Part shown: positions 48,223 to 60,769 of the stretch, piece after piece
Numbering within the stretch: the first letter of the stretch is position 1
How the letters are laid out: every line of letters starts with the position of its first letter
Origin: Liquidambar formosana
Taxonomy: Eukaryota > Streptophyta > Magnoliopsida > Saxifragales > Altingiaceae
Assembly (NCBI GenBank): GCA_039720395.1
Contig: CM077823.1
Coordinates: 5,136,909 to 5,200,908 of the forward strand
Reading direction: 5' to 3'
DNA: 64,000 nucleotides
Position numbers and translations under genes: made by a program
Notes under the pieces: generated by a model
The model's database searches: none
What the model was told of the DNA's origin: nothing
The model's input: the letters and a program-made list of their open reading frames with translations, nothing else

Positions 48223-48229
48223 CCAAATG

Positions 48230-49803
48230 TGCCATACAACAAGGTTTGGAAAGGAAGTTATTAGCACAATTCTATTATCTCTTCTAAACTTGTGGAAAGA
48301 TAAAAGATGAATATGATTCTGCGAGAGGAAGAGATCAATCATTGATATAAGCTCCTTTTTTCTTTTTTTTTTTTTTGGCAACAATCAATGATCATATATA
48401 CTGACACTAAATTGATCGAATACCCTTCATGTAATTTTCTACGTGTATTTGCCTCATTTTTTAAAAAAAAAAAAATAAATAAAACAATAAAATAAGTGAT
48501 TTTATACTCCTAATCCTTGCCTTAAAGTTAAAAAACAATTGGGTTAATTTTGTCTGCTCGTGTGAATGATAAGAAAGGGTAACTGGGGTGTGTTCAACAT
48601 CAAGTTTATTTTATGGAATCTTTGAAGTTTAAATGAATAAAAAGCTGCCCTTGATGAATCTACAAGTCGAGCCACTGTAATGGATCACAAAATGAAGTGG
48701 GGCAAACATAACAAATAAAAATTAAAAATATTTAAAAGAGAAGAAAAAAGGGAAGAAAAACACTTAAATGGCTTGGGGTGTCAGCTAAGTTATTATTTTT
48801 CAGGCTTTAGTTTATTGGGATGTACGCTAAACAATAATATTGACATTCAAAAATAATAATTTCTTCATGTTTCCTGTGTTTTTCTAGTCAATATTTTCTT
48901 TGAAATTAGAAATTTAAAAGTTTAGAGTATCTCTAGTGGGGTGTGATATTTTTCTATGCCCTTTCAATGCTATACATAACATTGGCTTCTTTTTACTAAT
49001 TTACCCTTTCAATGGCATGTTGTTTCCCTTGCTCTATGGTACCTTTTTTTCCAAAAGAGGAGGGAAAAAAGAAAAAAAAAAAAAAAAAAAGACCACAATT
49101 GAACAATCAATAAAGCAAGAAAAGGCATTCACACTCTCTATCCCTAACTATATATAATGTTTCTTACAACAAATTCAGACAATTTAAAGTCATGAGGTTT
49201 GAACCATGGAAACAACACTCTTATCACTAATCTACCTACATGTTTGTATTAACTCTTTGCTAAATATATGCATATATCATTAAAGAGTAGGTTGATTGTT
49301 TCGCTCTTGTATCTTCTAAGGGAATAAAGACCTCTAAAAGTTATTTCTTAGATTCAAAAGAGAGAACTTGTGTTCTCCCAATAAATAAAATGTATATCAT
49401 GTCTAAATCTAATTAGGATTTGTGACAATGGAGAAAAAAGGGATTCTAGTTATAAGATATCTAATGAAACTATGCTAGAAATGATAATATTTAAAATAAT
49501 GTACTGTTGAATATTAAACAGTTTAACCTGTTGATCCATAATTAAACTAGGGTCTCAATGACTTGTTCCCTTATCGGGTTAATGATTGGTATAGTTTGTT
49601 GCTTGTTACACATTATTTATTTATTTATTTATTTTTTTGACAATCTATAGAATCTACCCCTACCCCTAATTATTGTGAACCCTTGATTATTCTGGAAATA
49701 AAGAGAGATTTCAGAAGTGTTCTTGTAGAAGGGTGTTCTTCGAGTTAAGGTAGACTAATTGATCCTTGTGTGTAGTACTTGGTGATTTTTCTACAATCTA
49801 ATG
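48230..49803. other. AT-rich intergenic DNA
   Basis: Poly(A) runs near 48461 and 49074-49090; nothing else recognised. Confidence 0.6.
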
Positions 49804-50040
49804 CCATGTTTGTTTAGTTGGAATGGAATGGGTGGTAATGAAATATAATTCCATGCTCAAAATAATTTAGAATGGAATGACATTGATATTGAAATAAATA
49901 TTACGGAATAAATATCATTATAATTCACTACTATTGTTTGATTCTATTTCCATTTAATTATTTCATACAAACGCCTTGTTTGGAATGAATTGGAATGTGA
50001 TTCCATTCCCATCCATTTCATTCCAACCAAACAAACATGG
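49804..50040. mobile_element. Small MITE
   Basis: 237 bp, inverted ends CCATGTTTGTTTAGTTGGAATG and its near-complement CATTCCAACCAAACAAACATGG. Flanks TCTAATG and TCTAAAG resemble a 7-8-bp duplication, so hAT-like is likely. Confidence 0.72.
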
Positions 50041-50598
50041 TCTAAAGGTGTCAAGATTCCTATAGAGAGTAGGCTTGAAGTCTCCCTCTTGTTGACTGAA
50101 TAGGGAATACCTTACATTTATAGGCAAAGTTGGGATTTTTAATTGAATTTTCCAACTAGCTGAATTTTTTTCCTTCTTCCCTTTTTGGGATTAATTTGAA
50201 TTTAAATTCTGATATGTGTCACTTGACGTGGACCCATATTATTTCGTTGATTCATGTGGACATGCATTTATCTTGTAAATGAGCCTACATCTTTTCACTT
50301 ATTGGAGCTGACAAGTCCTACGTTATTGACCCATTTTTATTAAGTGTTTACCAATTCATCCCAACCTTGCCATGCTGGATTTTGATTGGTCAAAAGATCA
50401 AATTGTTGAATTGTTGAACATGACCCAATCAAATGGTGGTTTAAGTTCCACCAAATCTTCAATTGTTTACAACAAATGTTCTTTCCCTTTTTCTCTCTTT
50501 AGTTGTAATTATTTATTTATTTATTTATAAAATGGAGTGGTGTCCAGATTATTAGGCTAGACCACCCCAAAAAATTCTACAAGTACTTATTAAAAAGA
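50041..50598. other. AT-rich intergenic DNA
   Basis: No feature recognised. Confidence 0.6.
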
Positions 50599-50839
50599 TG
50601 GAACTCGGAATTAGTATTAACTTTGACCATTTAAATAGTGTGTATAAATTGCTATAACTAATATGTATTAAGCAAAAAGATTATTAACTAATTTGTACTA
50701 AATACACGTGACAATCAAGTAATTATAAACTAATATCAAAATGGTAAAACAGGTGTTGGGTGATAGGCTTCATTTGTTCAATTGGTAACTATTCAAGTGT
50801 GGAAATTAGTGAAGCAATAATTACATGTGAGATATCTTG

Positions 50840-52542
50840 TGTCGCAAGCCGGAAATAGGCCATGATGTCATATATGTAAAACAGGCTTTATATAAAAATT
50901 GAAGATGGTTTATAAATAAAATTTTAAATTTGAAAGGATAATTTTGAAAAAATTTGGCATAATCCTATTTGGAAATAGGACATACCAAGTTATCGACTAA
51001 TTAAACCTGTACAATTTAAACATAAAATGAAACCATCTACAATAATAAACATTTAGTTAAACTAGCATTAGTGTTCCATAGGGTTCTACCGTTTATACTC
51101 ATAATATTATACATACCTAGAATGTTTAAATATAATACAGTTGATAATATCATAAATATAAATCCACACACATCTACATGCAATGTATGTAATGCCCCTT
51201 GCTATCCTCGGTTGGATGCTTCCTCAAATGAATCATCTATACCTTGCTCAAGATCTGCAACATTGTTTTAAAAATAGGGGGTGAGTAAACTCAGTACGTT
51301 ACATTTTTCAAAGATGTATATCAAGATTTTAAAAATTATTTTGAAACATTTTAAAAATAAAATGATATAATGGGGGTTGCATTTCACAATTTAAAATAAG
51401 GGAGAACATGTAAATAATCCATCTCATCAACCACCATATCGGTAATCCATAACATCAGTATTACAAACTGATAATGGGGCCCTCGCACATGGACAAAGAG
51501 AAAACACGGCAAGACATCCCTAATTGGGACCGCAGTAACCTTAAGAGGAAACACGGTAAGACATTCCTACTTGGACCAGCAGTAACCTCTATTCAAGCCT
51601 ACATCAAGTAGTCTAGGACTAAAGGATAGGAAGACATGGCATGACGTCCCGTTTCCTTTTGGGACCACAGTAATCCTGACTCCAGTAGCCTTTATCTTCA
51701 CATCAATTTACATGTCAAATCTCCCATAACCATTTTATAATTAATGTAGAAAAACGGTTTTTAAAACACTTGTATAAAAGTGACTCCCAAAATTTGATTG
51801 TAAAGCATTTAACTCAATAGGTTACAAAATTAATTCATTGTACCCAAAATTATGCAAGGGTTTGAAATACAACATGTATATAACAAAATAAGTTATAATA
51901 CCAAACCCTAGATTTCCAAACATATGAAATTTAAACCCCATACCCATGTAAAACATGTATATATCATGTAAACATGTAAATACCCATGAGAATATCCCAA
52001 CTCATGCATACAATGATCTACAATCATGAAAAATGCACTTACCTCTCAAATAGAAACTAGAAATGCAAACCCAAGGGTGTACACACGTAGATCGGGGTGG
52101 AATTTGCAAGATTGGAGTTCTGCAAGGTCGAATCCAAGCTCCCGAGGTCACGTGCTTAGTCGTTGGCTTCCTCTTTCTTCCCAAGCTTCTCTCTCTCTCT
52201 CTCTTCCTATCTCTCCTTCTCTCTTTTCAACTGAGGAAATGGGAAAAAGTGGGGAAAATCTTGGGTTGAGGGCTAATATAGGAGGAGGGGTAAAAGAGTC
52301 AATTCACCCCATAAAATCTCACCTAAAGACCAATTTCGAGTGGTATAGTCGACTACATCAAGTGTGTAGTCGACTAAACATATCATAATGCAATTCTGTC
52401 ATGTGTAGTCGACTACAACCTTGGTATAGTCGACTACAACATTCCAAAATACCCAAAACCAAGTTATAATAGTACACCAAATCATTCCTTAATCACAATA
52501 CAACTCCAACAACTTCATAAATTAAAAAATTGGACTCTCACA
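50840..52542 (+). mobile_element. Solo LTR-like element in the left arm
   Basis: 1703 bp from TGTCGCAAGCC to GGACTCTCACA, with TG...CA ends. The right arm of the duplication shows the uninterrupted sequence (GAGATATCTAAGG...). Contains diverged ~65-bp repeats (AACACGGYAAGACATYCC...GCAGTAACC, about 51490-51690) and four TAGTCGACTA palindromes at 52346-52436. Target duplication is unclear (TTGTG against TTGTA). Confidence 0.7.
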
Positions 52543-53240
52543 TTGTAGGTCTCATTATGAGACCTAGGACACTACATTTGTACACTATTAATGGTACAGG
52601 CAAGGAAAGGATCAATAATTTGTTCAAGATTGCACTTCTTCATCTCCATCACCCACACTACCAGGTTCACTTGTTCCTTTGGGAGTTTAGAATTAAGGAC
52701 AAGCCTCACACACAACACCTATAGTAGCACTACTCCGAATGAATACACATCCAACTTTTCTGTTAATCGCTTTGTCTTGAAATATTCAGGATCAAGATAC
52801 CCAAACCTTTCCTTCACTTGAGTACTTACATAGGTCTTATCAATTGTGGGACCTGTTTTGGACAATCCAAAATCAGTTATATAATTACAAACAATATGTT
52901 TGAAGTCTTCATATCTCCATGTATGATAACCATCGTGACACCAATATAAAGAAGGTAGTGAATTCCACGAGTAGCACTAATAGTGATTTCTAACTTCTTA
53001 TTCCCCAATAGTATTGGCAATCCCCTTTTTATATAGATGATTCCTAAGAGGCCCTTTTGGCATATATGTGTATAGCAATATCATCTCTACACTTTCATGA
53101 TAGTTTCCCACAAAAATGGCTCAAACTCATCAACCTTAGTTCTACGTTGAGTTTTTCGATGGCAGAGGTTCAAGAGATGACATAATTTCAATCCAAACAC
53201 AATAATTGGTTTTGGAGGTTTTGACGATGTTTAGTTTTAA
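52543..53240 (-). pseudogene. CrRLK1L-type receptor kinase fragment, copy 1
   Basis: The minus strand reads, in order, IIGFGGFDDV-type glycine loop remnant (near 53200), [11 protein letters not shown] (HRD changed to HGD), [32 protein letters not shown] and [15 protein letters not shown], then PKEQVNLVVWVM. This is the FERONIA/CrRLK1L kinase pattern ([25 protein letters not shown]). Stops and shifts, no ectodomain; dead. Confidence 0.82.
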
Positions 53241-53259
53241 TATTTCTCTAAACAGCTTT

Positions 53260-53985
53260 CATTCCATCTGTAATTTCCCCTAATTAAACATTGTCAAAAC
53301 CTGAAAAACCAATTGTTGAGTTTAAATTGAGATTGTTTGTCATATCTTGACCCTTTGTCATCAAATACACTCGGCCTAGACCCAAGGTTGAAGAGTTTGG
53401 GCCCCTTTTATGGGAAACTACCATGAAAATTCTGAAATGATATTGCTCTACAAGTGAATGCCAAAAAGCTACTCAAGGATCATCTATATAGAAAGGAATT
53501 GCCACTACTACTGGGGTATAAGTGATTAGAAATAGTTATTGGAGTTGCTCATGAAATTCACTACCTTTAAATAGGTGTCACAAGGGATATTATATATAGA
53601 GAAACTAAGTGTTCAAACATATTGCTTGACCATAATTATATTGCCAATGTTGCCCATTTTGGTTTGTCCAATAGAGGTCCCACAATTGATTAAATGTTTT
53701 AAGTACTCAAGTGAAAAGCTTCGGGTATCTTAATCCTAAGTATTTCAGGATGAGGTGATTAATAGAAAGCCAGATGTGTATTCATTTGAAGTGGTCCTAC
53801 TACAGATTTTGTGTGCGAGGCATGTCCTTAATTTTAAACTCCTGAAGGAACAAGTGAGCCTAGCAGCGTGGGTGATGCAAATGAAGAAGAAGGGCAAGCT
53901 TGAACAAATTATCAGTCCTCGCCTTGTCAGTATTATTAATATTGGTACAAATGTAGTGTCCTGGGTCTCATAATACCTTAGATAT
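53260..53985 (+). pseudogene. CrRLK1L-type receptor kinase fragment, copy 2
   Basis: Plus-strand mirror of copy 1. Pieces read DIIYRETKCSNILL, HFGLSNRGPTID, then RKPDVYSFEVVLLQILCARHVLNFKLLKEQVSLAAWVMQMKKKGKLEQII. More decayed in the activation loop, less so in the C-lobe. It shares breakpoints with copy 1, so it arose by inverted duplication and not by separate insertion. Confidence 0.82.
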
Positions 53986-54136
53986 CTCACATGCAACTAT
54001 TGCCTCACTAATTTCCACACTTGAACAGTTACCAATAAAGCAAGTGAAGCCTACCACAAATTTACCTTAGTCATTTTTTGACTCCTAACACTATCTTTAC
54101 CATTTCCATATTAGTTTATAATTACTTGATTGTCGC

Positions 54137-54492
54137 TTAAGAAGCACAAACACTTTCCTAGAGGTGTCATGTCCGTGTCGGATACAACACTCCTTTGACA
54201 CACTTTCGACACGATATCTTTCTCTATTCCCATCCTTCTTGTTTTTTCCTTTTCCTTTTCCTTTTTGTCATATCTTATCAATGAATAACTCTAGTAGGGT
54301 TTCCAAAAATAATTGAAAAACTACATTTTAAATGATGAATGTGATGCTACATAATATTATCTAGTTATATATATAAAATATATATTTTATTAATGGCGTG
54401 TCTCTGCTGTGTCCTAGATTTTGAGGATTTGCTATGTCAGCGTGTCCGTGTTGTGTCGTAACTGTGTTATGTGTCAGTGTCCATGCTTCTTA
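54137..54492. mobile_element. MULE-type MITE in the right arm
   Basis: 356 bp with ends TTAAGAAGCACAAACACT and AGTGTCCATGCTTCTTA, flanked by GATTGTCGC (54128-54136) and GATTGTCAC (54493-54501), a 9-bp duplication with one mismatch. The left arm shows the empty site (GTGACAATC). Confidence 0.88.
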
Positions 54493-55233
54493 GATTGTCA
54501 CATATATTTGGTCTAAATTAGTTAATATTCTTTTTGCTTAACACATATAGGTTATAGCAATTTATACACACTTTTTAAATGGTCGAAGTTAATACTAGTT
54601 CCAAGTTCCAACATACACTAACATCATCTGTGGGAGCAAATGTAATGTCTTAGTCTTATAATCACCATCTGAGATGTTTTGGGTACTTGCATGTGCCTCC
54701 ATACTTGTGGTGGTCGTGTCGCCAAAAATAGTCATCATCACCGGATTATCATACCTACGATAAGTGTCTTTATGAAATTTATTTGCTTGTGGATGCACCT
54801 ACAATAAATAAATACATTTTCTTTTCATCCCAACTATGATAGTACAAAAAACCTGTAAACTCTAAATCCAAATACCATTCCATTTCATACCCCATTGACC
54901 ACTACTTTCCAGTCAAATCCATTTGCATACTCTAAATCCTCTTTGTCTTGGAATATCGATGGTGGTGGTTGAGTTGCCCATCACATTTGTATTTCCTCAA
55001 TAATAAAAATCCACACAATCCCAATTTCCCTATGTATGAAGCGTATTTGAACGTAGTAAACTGTTGGCCCTGAGGTATAGGTCCCATCATATGATTTTGC
55101 AAAAGATTTAATACAGAAAGAATATTTAGAGTCATTAATTGCCCAGAAATCTTCCCAGTAAGCTTGTTTAAAGAGAGGTCTAATGATTCAAGCTTTGCCA
55201 AATTCCCAACTGATGATGGAATGTGACCCATAA

Positions 55234-56729
55234 GACAGTGTTTGGTTAGGGGGTTTGATTCCTGGGAAAGGGGTTTCATTCCTAATTCCCATGTTTGGTA
55301 CCATCCCTTTCCCGGGTAAGTTCCATTCCCGTGTTTTTAAGATTCCCACAAAAGGTAGGAAAGCCAATCCCACAGCCAAGGTGAGTTTGCTTTAAGATTC
55401 CTAGGATTGGGTTTTATTATAAAACTTAATGACAAGCGTGCCCCTACATTTATAAACAACAAATTTATATTTCCTTCTCATGTCCTTCATAATCCCCCAA
55501 AACACTATCTACTTCTCACCCCTCCCAGTAGCAGCCAACGGAACTCCACCGCATCTCCATCGGTGATGATGAGGACCTTCATCACTGGCGATGAAGAGGA
55601 CCTTCATCACCGATCACAGTGTTGCAGCCAACAAACCTCCATGACAGATTTTCTCTACTTCTCTCTCTTTCCTCTTTTTCTTTCTTTTATAGATCTAAAA
55701 TAGGGGTTTGAAATAAGATCTTCTCCTACACCATGAACTTCTAGCTGATTGGTAGGCAGCCTGAGATTTTATTGTTTTGAATTTGCTATGACGGGGCGTG
55801 GAAGGAAAAGGAAGATTGGTCTGGCATAGCTTGGGTGGTATATTAGTGTCATAGCAAAGTCTCCTCTTTAAATTGTGGCCAATGCTTGCAAAACAGCTCT
55901 CTTTTGGGTAGATCTTACTGATTTCCATCAATTTTGGTTCAAACAAATTGCATCAATGGGGTGACTAGTATTGAGTCCTTTACTCCTTTCCCATTATCTA
56001 GGATATCCTCTCCCTAGGTAGGCATTTTAAAGTTTGTGAGTTTAGTAAGGTTAATAGATCCAATGTTCAAGAGGCCCACAACAAAGCTAGGATGGCTTGT
56101 GGAAGCTATGTCAATCTTTATTGGGCACCCACCTTTTTGTATGATCTTTTGGTAGATTAATGGAGGGGGCTGGTTGTAAATTTTGCTGGAGAATGAAAAA
56201 TGCTCATAGTGAGGGGGTGTGGGGTTCACCGGAGCAGAGGGTTTAGAGGGGGTTGGTTCTAGAAATTTTTTATTTTTTATTTTTTTCCATTTTTTTTTCC
56301 AATTGTTTCTTTCGTTAGGGAAGGTTGGAATGGTAGAGATGGAAGGGTTGGTTGTGATGGAGAAGGAATTGATGTGGAAAGGTAGAGATGGAGAAGGAAT
56401 TGATGTGGGTATTAATGGCGGTTGTGCTGGCCAGGTGATGGAGAAGGAATTGATGTGGTAGAGATGGAGGTGGCTGGTTGCCGGAGAAGGAGTATAACAG
56501 TGGTGAGGAGGAGAGAGATGAGCCTACTTTTATCATTTGAAGGGTAGTATTGGAATTTCATGATATTAGGAATCATGTCCCTCACCCAACCAAACAAGTT
56601 ATTGGGAATGTTTTAAAGAATCCTATTACCCATTCCCAACCTACCCAACGTAGGAATAGGGAATGTCAATAACATTCCCATCCCTGGGTACCAGGTATGA
56701 GATTCCCATTCCGTGAACCAAACACACCC
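55234..56729. mobile_element. Harbinger-like element, copy 2, in the LRR pseudogene
   Basis: 1496 bp, ends GACAGTGTTTGGTTA (left, slightly decayed) and GAACCAAACACACCC, flanked by the 3-bp duplication TAA (55231-55233, 56730-56732) usual for PIF/Harbinger. Removing it and one TAA joins the LRR frames exactly (LNLFVIAL|MGHIPSS). Contains GATGGAGAAGGAATTGATGTGG repeats at about 56347-56460. Confidence 0.88.
56347..56470. repeat. GAAGGAATTGATGTGG minisatellite
   Basis: Four or so copies of a GGAGAAGGAATTGATGTGG-type unit inside the Harbinger-like element. Confidence 0.75.
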
Positions 56730-58682
56730 TAAGGCTATTACAAAAAGGTTGAGAACTTGGACTGAACTAAGCTTTCCAATTAAGTTTGGTAACCCTCCTT
56801 AGAATTGGTTATTTGACAAGTCAATGGTTGTGAAGATGGTTAATATTCTCACAAGTTCAATGTCCAAACCTTTATTGTAAATTGAAGAAGGGATCTCTCC
56901 AATCAATTTATGGTCCGGGATTTTAAGGATAGTCAAGTAGGCTTGTGGAACTGGAAATGGTCCTTGAAGCAATCAAGTTGAATTTCCACTCTCAAGCGGC
57001 AATATGCCACTAGGAATACTATAGTTTCCTGCGATCAGTAGGGCTCTCAATTGTGGACACATTACCCAATTTTTTGCAATTTCATCATAAAATTCGTTGT
57101 AATGTAGGTCCATGAATTGTAGGTTTGGAAAGACACCAAATGATTTAATTATATTTCCAGTGAGTTTGTTCGTCTAGAGCCAAACATTGATCAAGCTCAT
57201 GCAGTTTCTCAAGCTTTTGGGGATTGGACCTCTCAAATGGTTGTATACAAAGAGTTTTGGAGCAATACACCTTGGTAAATGTTATAAGGCAGATAGCCGG
57301 TGAACTGGTTGAAGGCCCATATGCAGTACAACCAACTCGGTTAGATTCCTATTTCTCAAGGAATGGAACCAGAAAGTTGGCTTTTGTTGAGGAGTAAAAC
57401 TTTCAAGCTACTCAACCTCCCAAATGAAGCAGGAAAAGAACCATCGAGCTGATTCCCACTCAATTTAAGATTAACAACAGACTTCAAGTTCCCTATTTCT
57501 TTATGAATGGCACCAGGAAGTTTATTATCATAGAGATGTAGAAGGGTTAGATGGCTCAAATCACCTAACAACGCCGGGATTGTACTGGTAAGATTGGTAT
57601 TTTTAAGGCTTAGCATGTTAAGAGACTTCTGCTTTCCTACCTCTATGGGAATGGGACCAAAAAGTTGGTTGTTGGACATGAACAATATAATAGCTTTGTA
57701 AGATTTGCAAGGGTGGAAGGGATGGAATCTGTTAGATTGTTGGTACCCATGTAAAGTTGAACATAAATGGAGAGCTCCCATTTCTGGAGGAATTGAACGA
57801 GAGTTGATTTTCAGAAAGAGGCACAAATAAACCAGGTTGCTCAAATTACCAAATTCTCTAGGAATTGAGCAGTCTACATAGTTGGTGACTTGGTGTACAA
57901 AGCAAGCACAGTTAATTAGAGACCTCAATTGACCAATTTCTCTAGGAATTGAGCAGTTTAACTGGTTTTGATTCAGGTAGAAGGCCTCAAGGTTTGTTAA
58001 CATGCCGATTTCTGATGGGATTTTTCCGGAAAACTGATTGGAGGAAAGGTCAAGATAGATGAGTTTCGAGAGGGAACTGATATGTGTTGGGATGGTTCCA
58101 AAGAGTTCATTCATCCTTGTATCGATGTTTGCAAGGTTGGAGAAAGATGAGAATGAAAACCCATGAAGCGTACCTCTTAAACTTGAATTTGTGAGGTTTA
58201 TTCTGATGACACTTCCAGCGTCATTGCAAAATATTTCAAACGACGTGCAATGACTGGTTTCTTTTTTTTTTTTTTTTTTTTTCTTTTTTGGGAGGTGAGC
58301 CGGAGGAGAAGAATTGTGGACATTGTTAGGAAGGAGAGTAGTACTCCATGAAGGTAAGAGCAAATTATGGGCTTGGTTTTGAAGGCTGACTTTCCACTTG
58401 AGAATAGCGTCAGCTTCTTCAGCAAAACTAGAAGCACAAGTACTAAGAGTATTATGCCAAGAAACCAACATAACCAACAAAAGCAAGGACACGAGAGTAC
58501 CCTTTCCCAGGTTGATGATCCCATAGTTTGTTTGTGTGGCATGTCTCTGGTGGGCATCTTTATTTACACCAGTGGTACGTATATACATAAGGAAATATTT
58601 GGCTCTTGATAGTGGAGGAGCACCTCCTTTATTACTCCTATTATTATTACTCCTATTATGCCATGTGTCATAGTTAATTAAA

Positions 58683-58708
58683 TATATATATATATATATA
58701 TACACACA
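58683..58708. repeat. (TA)n microsatellite
   Basis: About 10 TA units followed by a few CA units, just upstream of the LRR pseudogene. Confidence 0.9.
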
Positions 58709-58709
58709 C

Positions 58710-59728
58710 GAGTGGTGACCCGCGCGACGTGTGGCGACACAACACCCCAGTCCTTTTTCGCCAAGAAGATTATAAACAATCCTATCAATCTAGTAGCAAT
58801 CTCAGTAATATTTAAAGCCACAGTCGTGACAGGAATTACAGAGATAAATTTTTTGGCCAGCTGCAATGTTTAGTCAGAAAACAAACAGATCAAACAGATA
58901 AAATCACAATTAGCTACTGTCAAGGGTATAGTTTTTTTTTTAATCTTTTTTCAAACCATTAATCAAACAGGTGATGCTCAACAATAAAATGAGCCAAAAA
59001 ACAGGAAAAAAAAAAAAGGAGTAACGAGAGATCAATATCAATTCAAACAGGTGCAATGAACGTTAACAAAAGAAGGGTGGCCCACGAATTCCAAGTGCAG
59101 AGAGTTTTATAGAGAGAGAGAGAGATATGGAGAGTACCTTCTCTATCTCCGTTCATGGAATGTGGAGATGGAAGCTTTATTTGCCGTGCGCCGGTATGGG
59201 AGTTTCTTTCCCTTCTACGTTAAGAGGAATGTAGGGACTGGAGCCTTCTTGGCCGTGTGATGGTGTGAAGCTTTCTCCGTCTTCTATTTTCAGAGAGAGG
59301 GATACGGCTTGTGATGAGTTTGGAATTCAGAAAGATGAAGAGATGAGTAGTTTACGGACCTGTAGGAGCATTTTGAGGGAGCAGTTTTGAGAGAGTGGGA
59401 GAGCTGTACGAGAAAAAATCTAATTTGTATTTTAAATTTTAATTTGGATGGGTTATCTCGAGCAATGGTGTAACGCCACTTCATCTTACCAATGGGAAAT
59501 GTTAGTTAGCCCACATTTTTCCCTACAAATCTTGCCAGCGAATAGGAGGTAAAATTGTAAGACCCTTTGAAATGGTTAAACCTTAAAAATTGAAACAAAA
59601 CTAGATCCATAATATGGTAAGATTTGTGGGGCAAAATGTGAGGCTAACTATTATTTCCCATGAATGAAAAGCTAAAGGGAAAGCCAAAGAAGGCTGATGT
59701 GGCAGCAAATTGGTAAATATATATAGTA
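58710..59728. other. Upstream DNA of the LRR pseudogene
   Basis: T and A runs at 58931-58940 and 58997-59020, a (GA)n run near 59114-59126, and a less AT-rich stretch at 59130-59410 with no recognised product. It may be an old promoter or leader. Confidence 0.4.
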
Positions 59729-60688
59729 GGGCAAAATCCATATTAGTGTCTCTAATTTTACCTCAAATTTCAATGTAATGCATAAGCTTTTAATTTGTCC
59801 AACTTAATGCACTAACTACATAATAGTGTTTCGATGAGGGTAAACATGGGAGACGTTTAGTTCACTAACGAGACCCTACATGCGCTCATGTGGTGGCCCA
59901 TTGGGTACTGACATGGCATCCCTAATGAAGTGCAAACTACATATTAGTGTCACAAACTTTATCATGAATTTCAAAGTGGTTCATAAACGTACTATTAGTT
60001 TGTCCGATTTAATGCACGATCTATTAATAATTGTTTTAATGTAAGTCAATCAGAGATGGCCATTTAAATCCATAACAGAAGCCCCACGTACGCTTATTTT
60101 TGAGCCCATCCTATGCTAATGTGGCCTCCCCAATGGGCTCTCAGATCATTTTTCCGACGTGACATCCTCATATGAGACAGTCGTTATGTGGTACTAATTT
60201 TTATCTTCACAAATCGCAATCACCCTCCAATGCCACGCACGTGTGATGCCCATGACGGGAAAAATGGTTGAGCCTCTATTAGGGATGTCACGTTGGCGCC
60301 AAATAGGCCTTTACGTGAGCACACATAGAGTTCCTACTATAGATTTAAACGATCATCTCACATTGGCCTATATTGAAACACTTATTAATAGATCGAGCAT
60401 TAAATCGAATAAATTAATAATTTATACACCATATTGAAATTCGTAGTAAAGTTTGTAACATTAATATGTAAAAATGGGGGAGACTCCACTTAGGATGCCA
60501 CATCGGTGCTAGATGGGCTACCACGTGAGCACACGTGAGGTCTCTATTAGTGAACTAAATGTCTGTCCCATGTTTACCCACATTGAAACACTAGAGAATA
60601 ATTCGTGCATTTAATTGGACAAATTAAAAGTTTATGCACTACATTGAAATTTGGGATAAAGTTAGTGATACTAATATGTAATTTGCAC
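59729..60688. mobile_element. Foldback MULE-like element
   Basis: 960 bp made almost wholly of two inverted arms (about 59729-60165 and 60255-60688), flanked by TATATAGTA (59720-59728) and TATGTAGTA (60689-60697), a 9-bp duplication with one mismatch. Within each arm a ~230-bp unit (CATATTAGTGTCWC...AATTTCAA) occurs twice in tandem. Confidence 0.85.
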
Positions 60689-60769
60689 TATGTAGTAATA
60701 TGGATATAAGTAGATATACTTATATCACTAACATATCCAATTGTCATCCTAAATATATAAATATATATA

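Larger units (their letters stand above)
50599..54612. repeat. Large inverted duplication around a kinase pseudogene
   Basis: Left arm 50599-50839 plus 52543-53245; right arm 53260-54136 plus 54502-54612, with a 10-50-bp centre. Matching runs include CAAGTGTGGAAATTAGTGA (50796) against its complement near 54010. The left arm is split by a solo LTR-like element, the right arm by a MULE MITE; each arm shows the other's empty site. Both arms carry the same kinase remnant, so the duplication includes gene DNA. Confidence 0.85.
54932..58588 (-). pseudogene. Chimeric LRR receptor pseudogene, split by a Harbinger-like element
   Basis: From 58588 the minus strand encodes a signal peptide (GTLVSLLLLVMLVSW), an LRRNT domain (EEADAILKWKVSLQNQ, CNDAGSVIRINLTNSS) and about ten LRRs of MIK2-like receptor kinases up to SGSIP, then TGA at about 57358. 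Remnant LRRs continue with stops to 56733 and shift to the RLP type (NKGLDIELVRILTIFTTIDLS). After the 55234-56729 insertion, GHIPSSVGNLAKLESLDLS and GPIPQGQQFTTFKYASYIGKLGLCGF finish an RLP-type end; no transmembrane segment or kinase follows. A frame-shifted patch lies near 57700-57790, and a poly(T) run at 58261-58282 adds a lysine stretch. Confidence 0.85.

Noticed and set aside
48019..48384. 121-codon minus-strand frame
   Set aside because: Most of it is the arm of the 47994-48222 foldback plus a poly(T) tract.
51421..51700. Repeated CACGGCAAGACATCC blocks considered as a CRISPR-like array
   Set aside because: Repeats are diverged, unevenly spaced and inside a plant LTR; CRISPR does not occur in plant nuclear DNA.
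52026..52388. 120-codon plus-strand frame in the solo LTR
   Set aside because: Serine/leucine runs from a CT repeat and no family match; lies wholly within an LTR.
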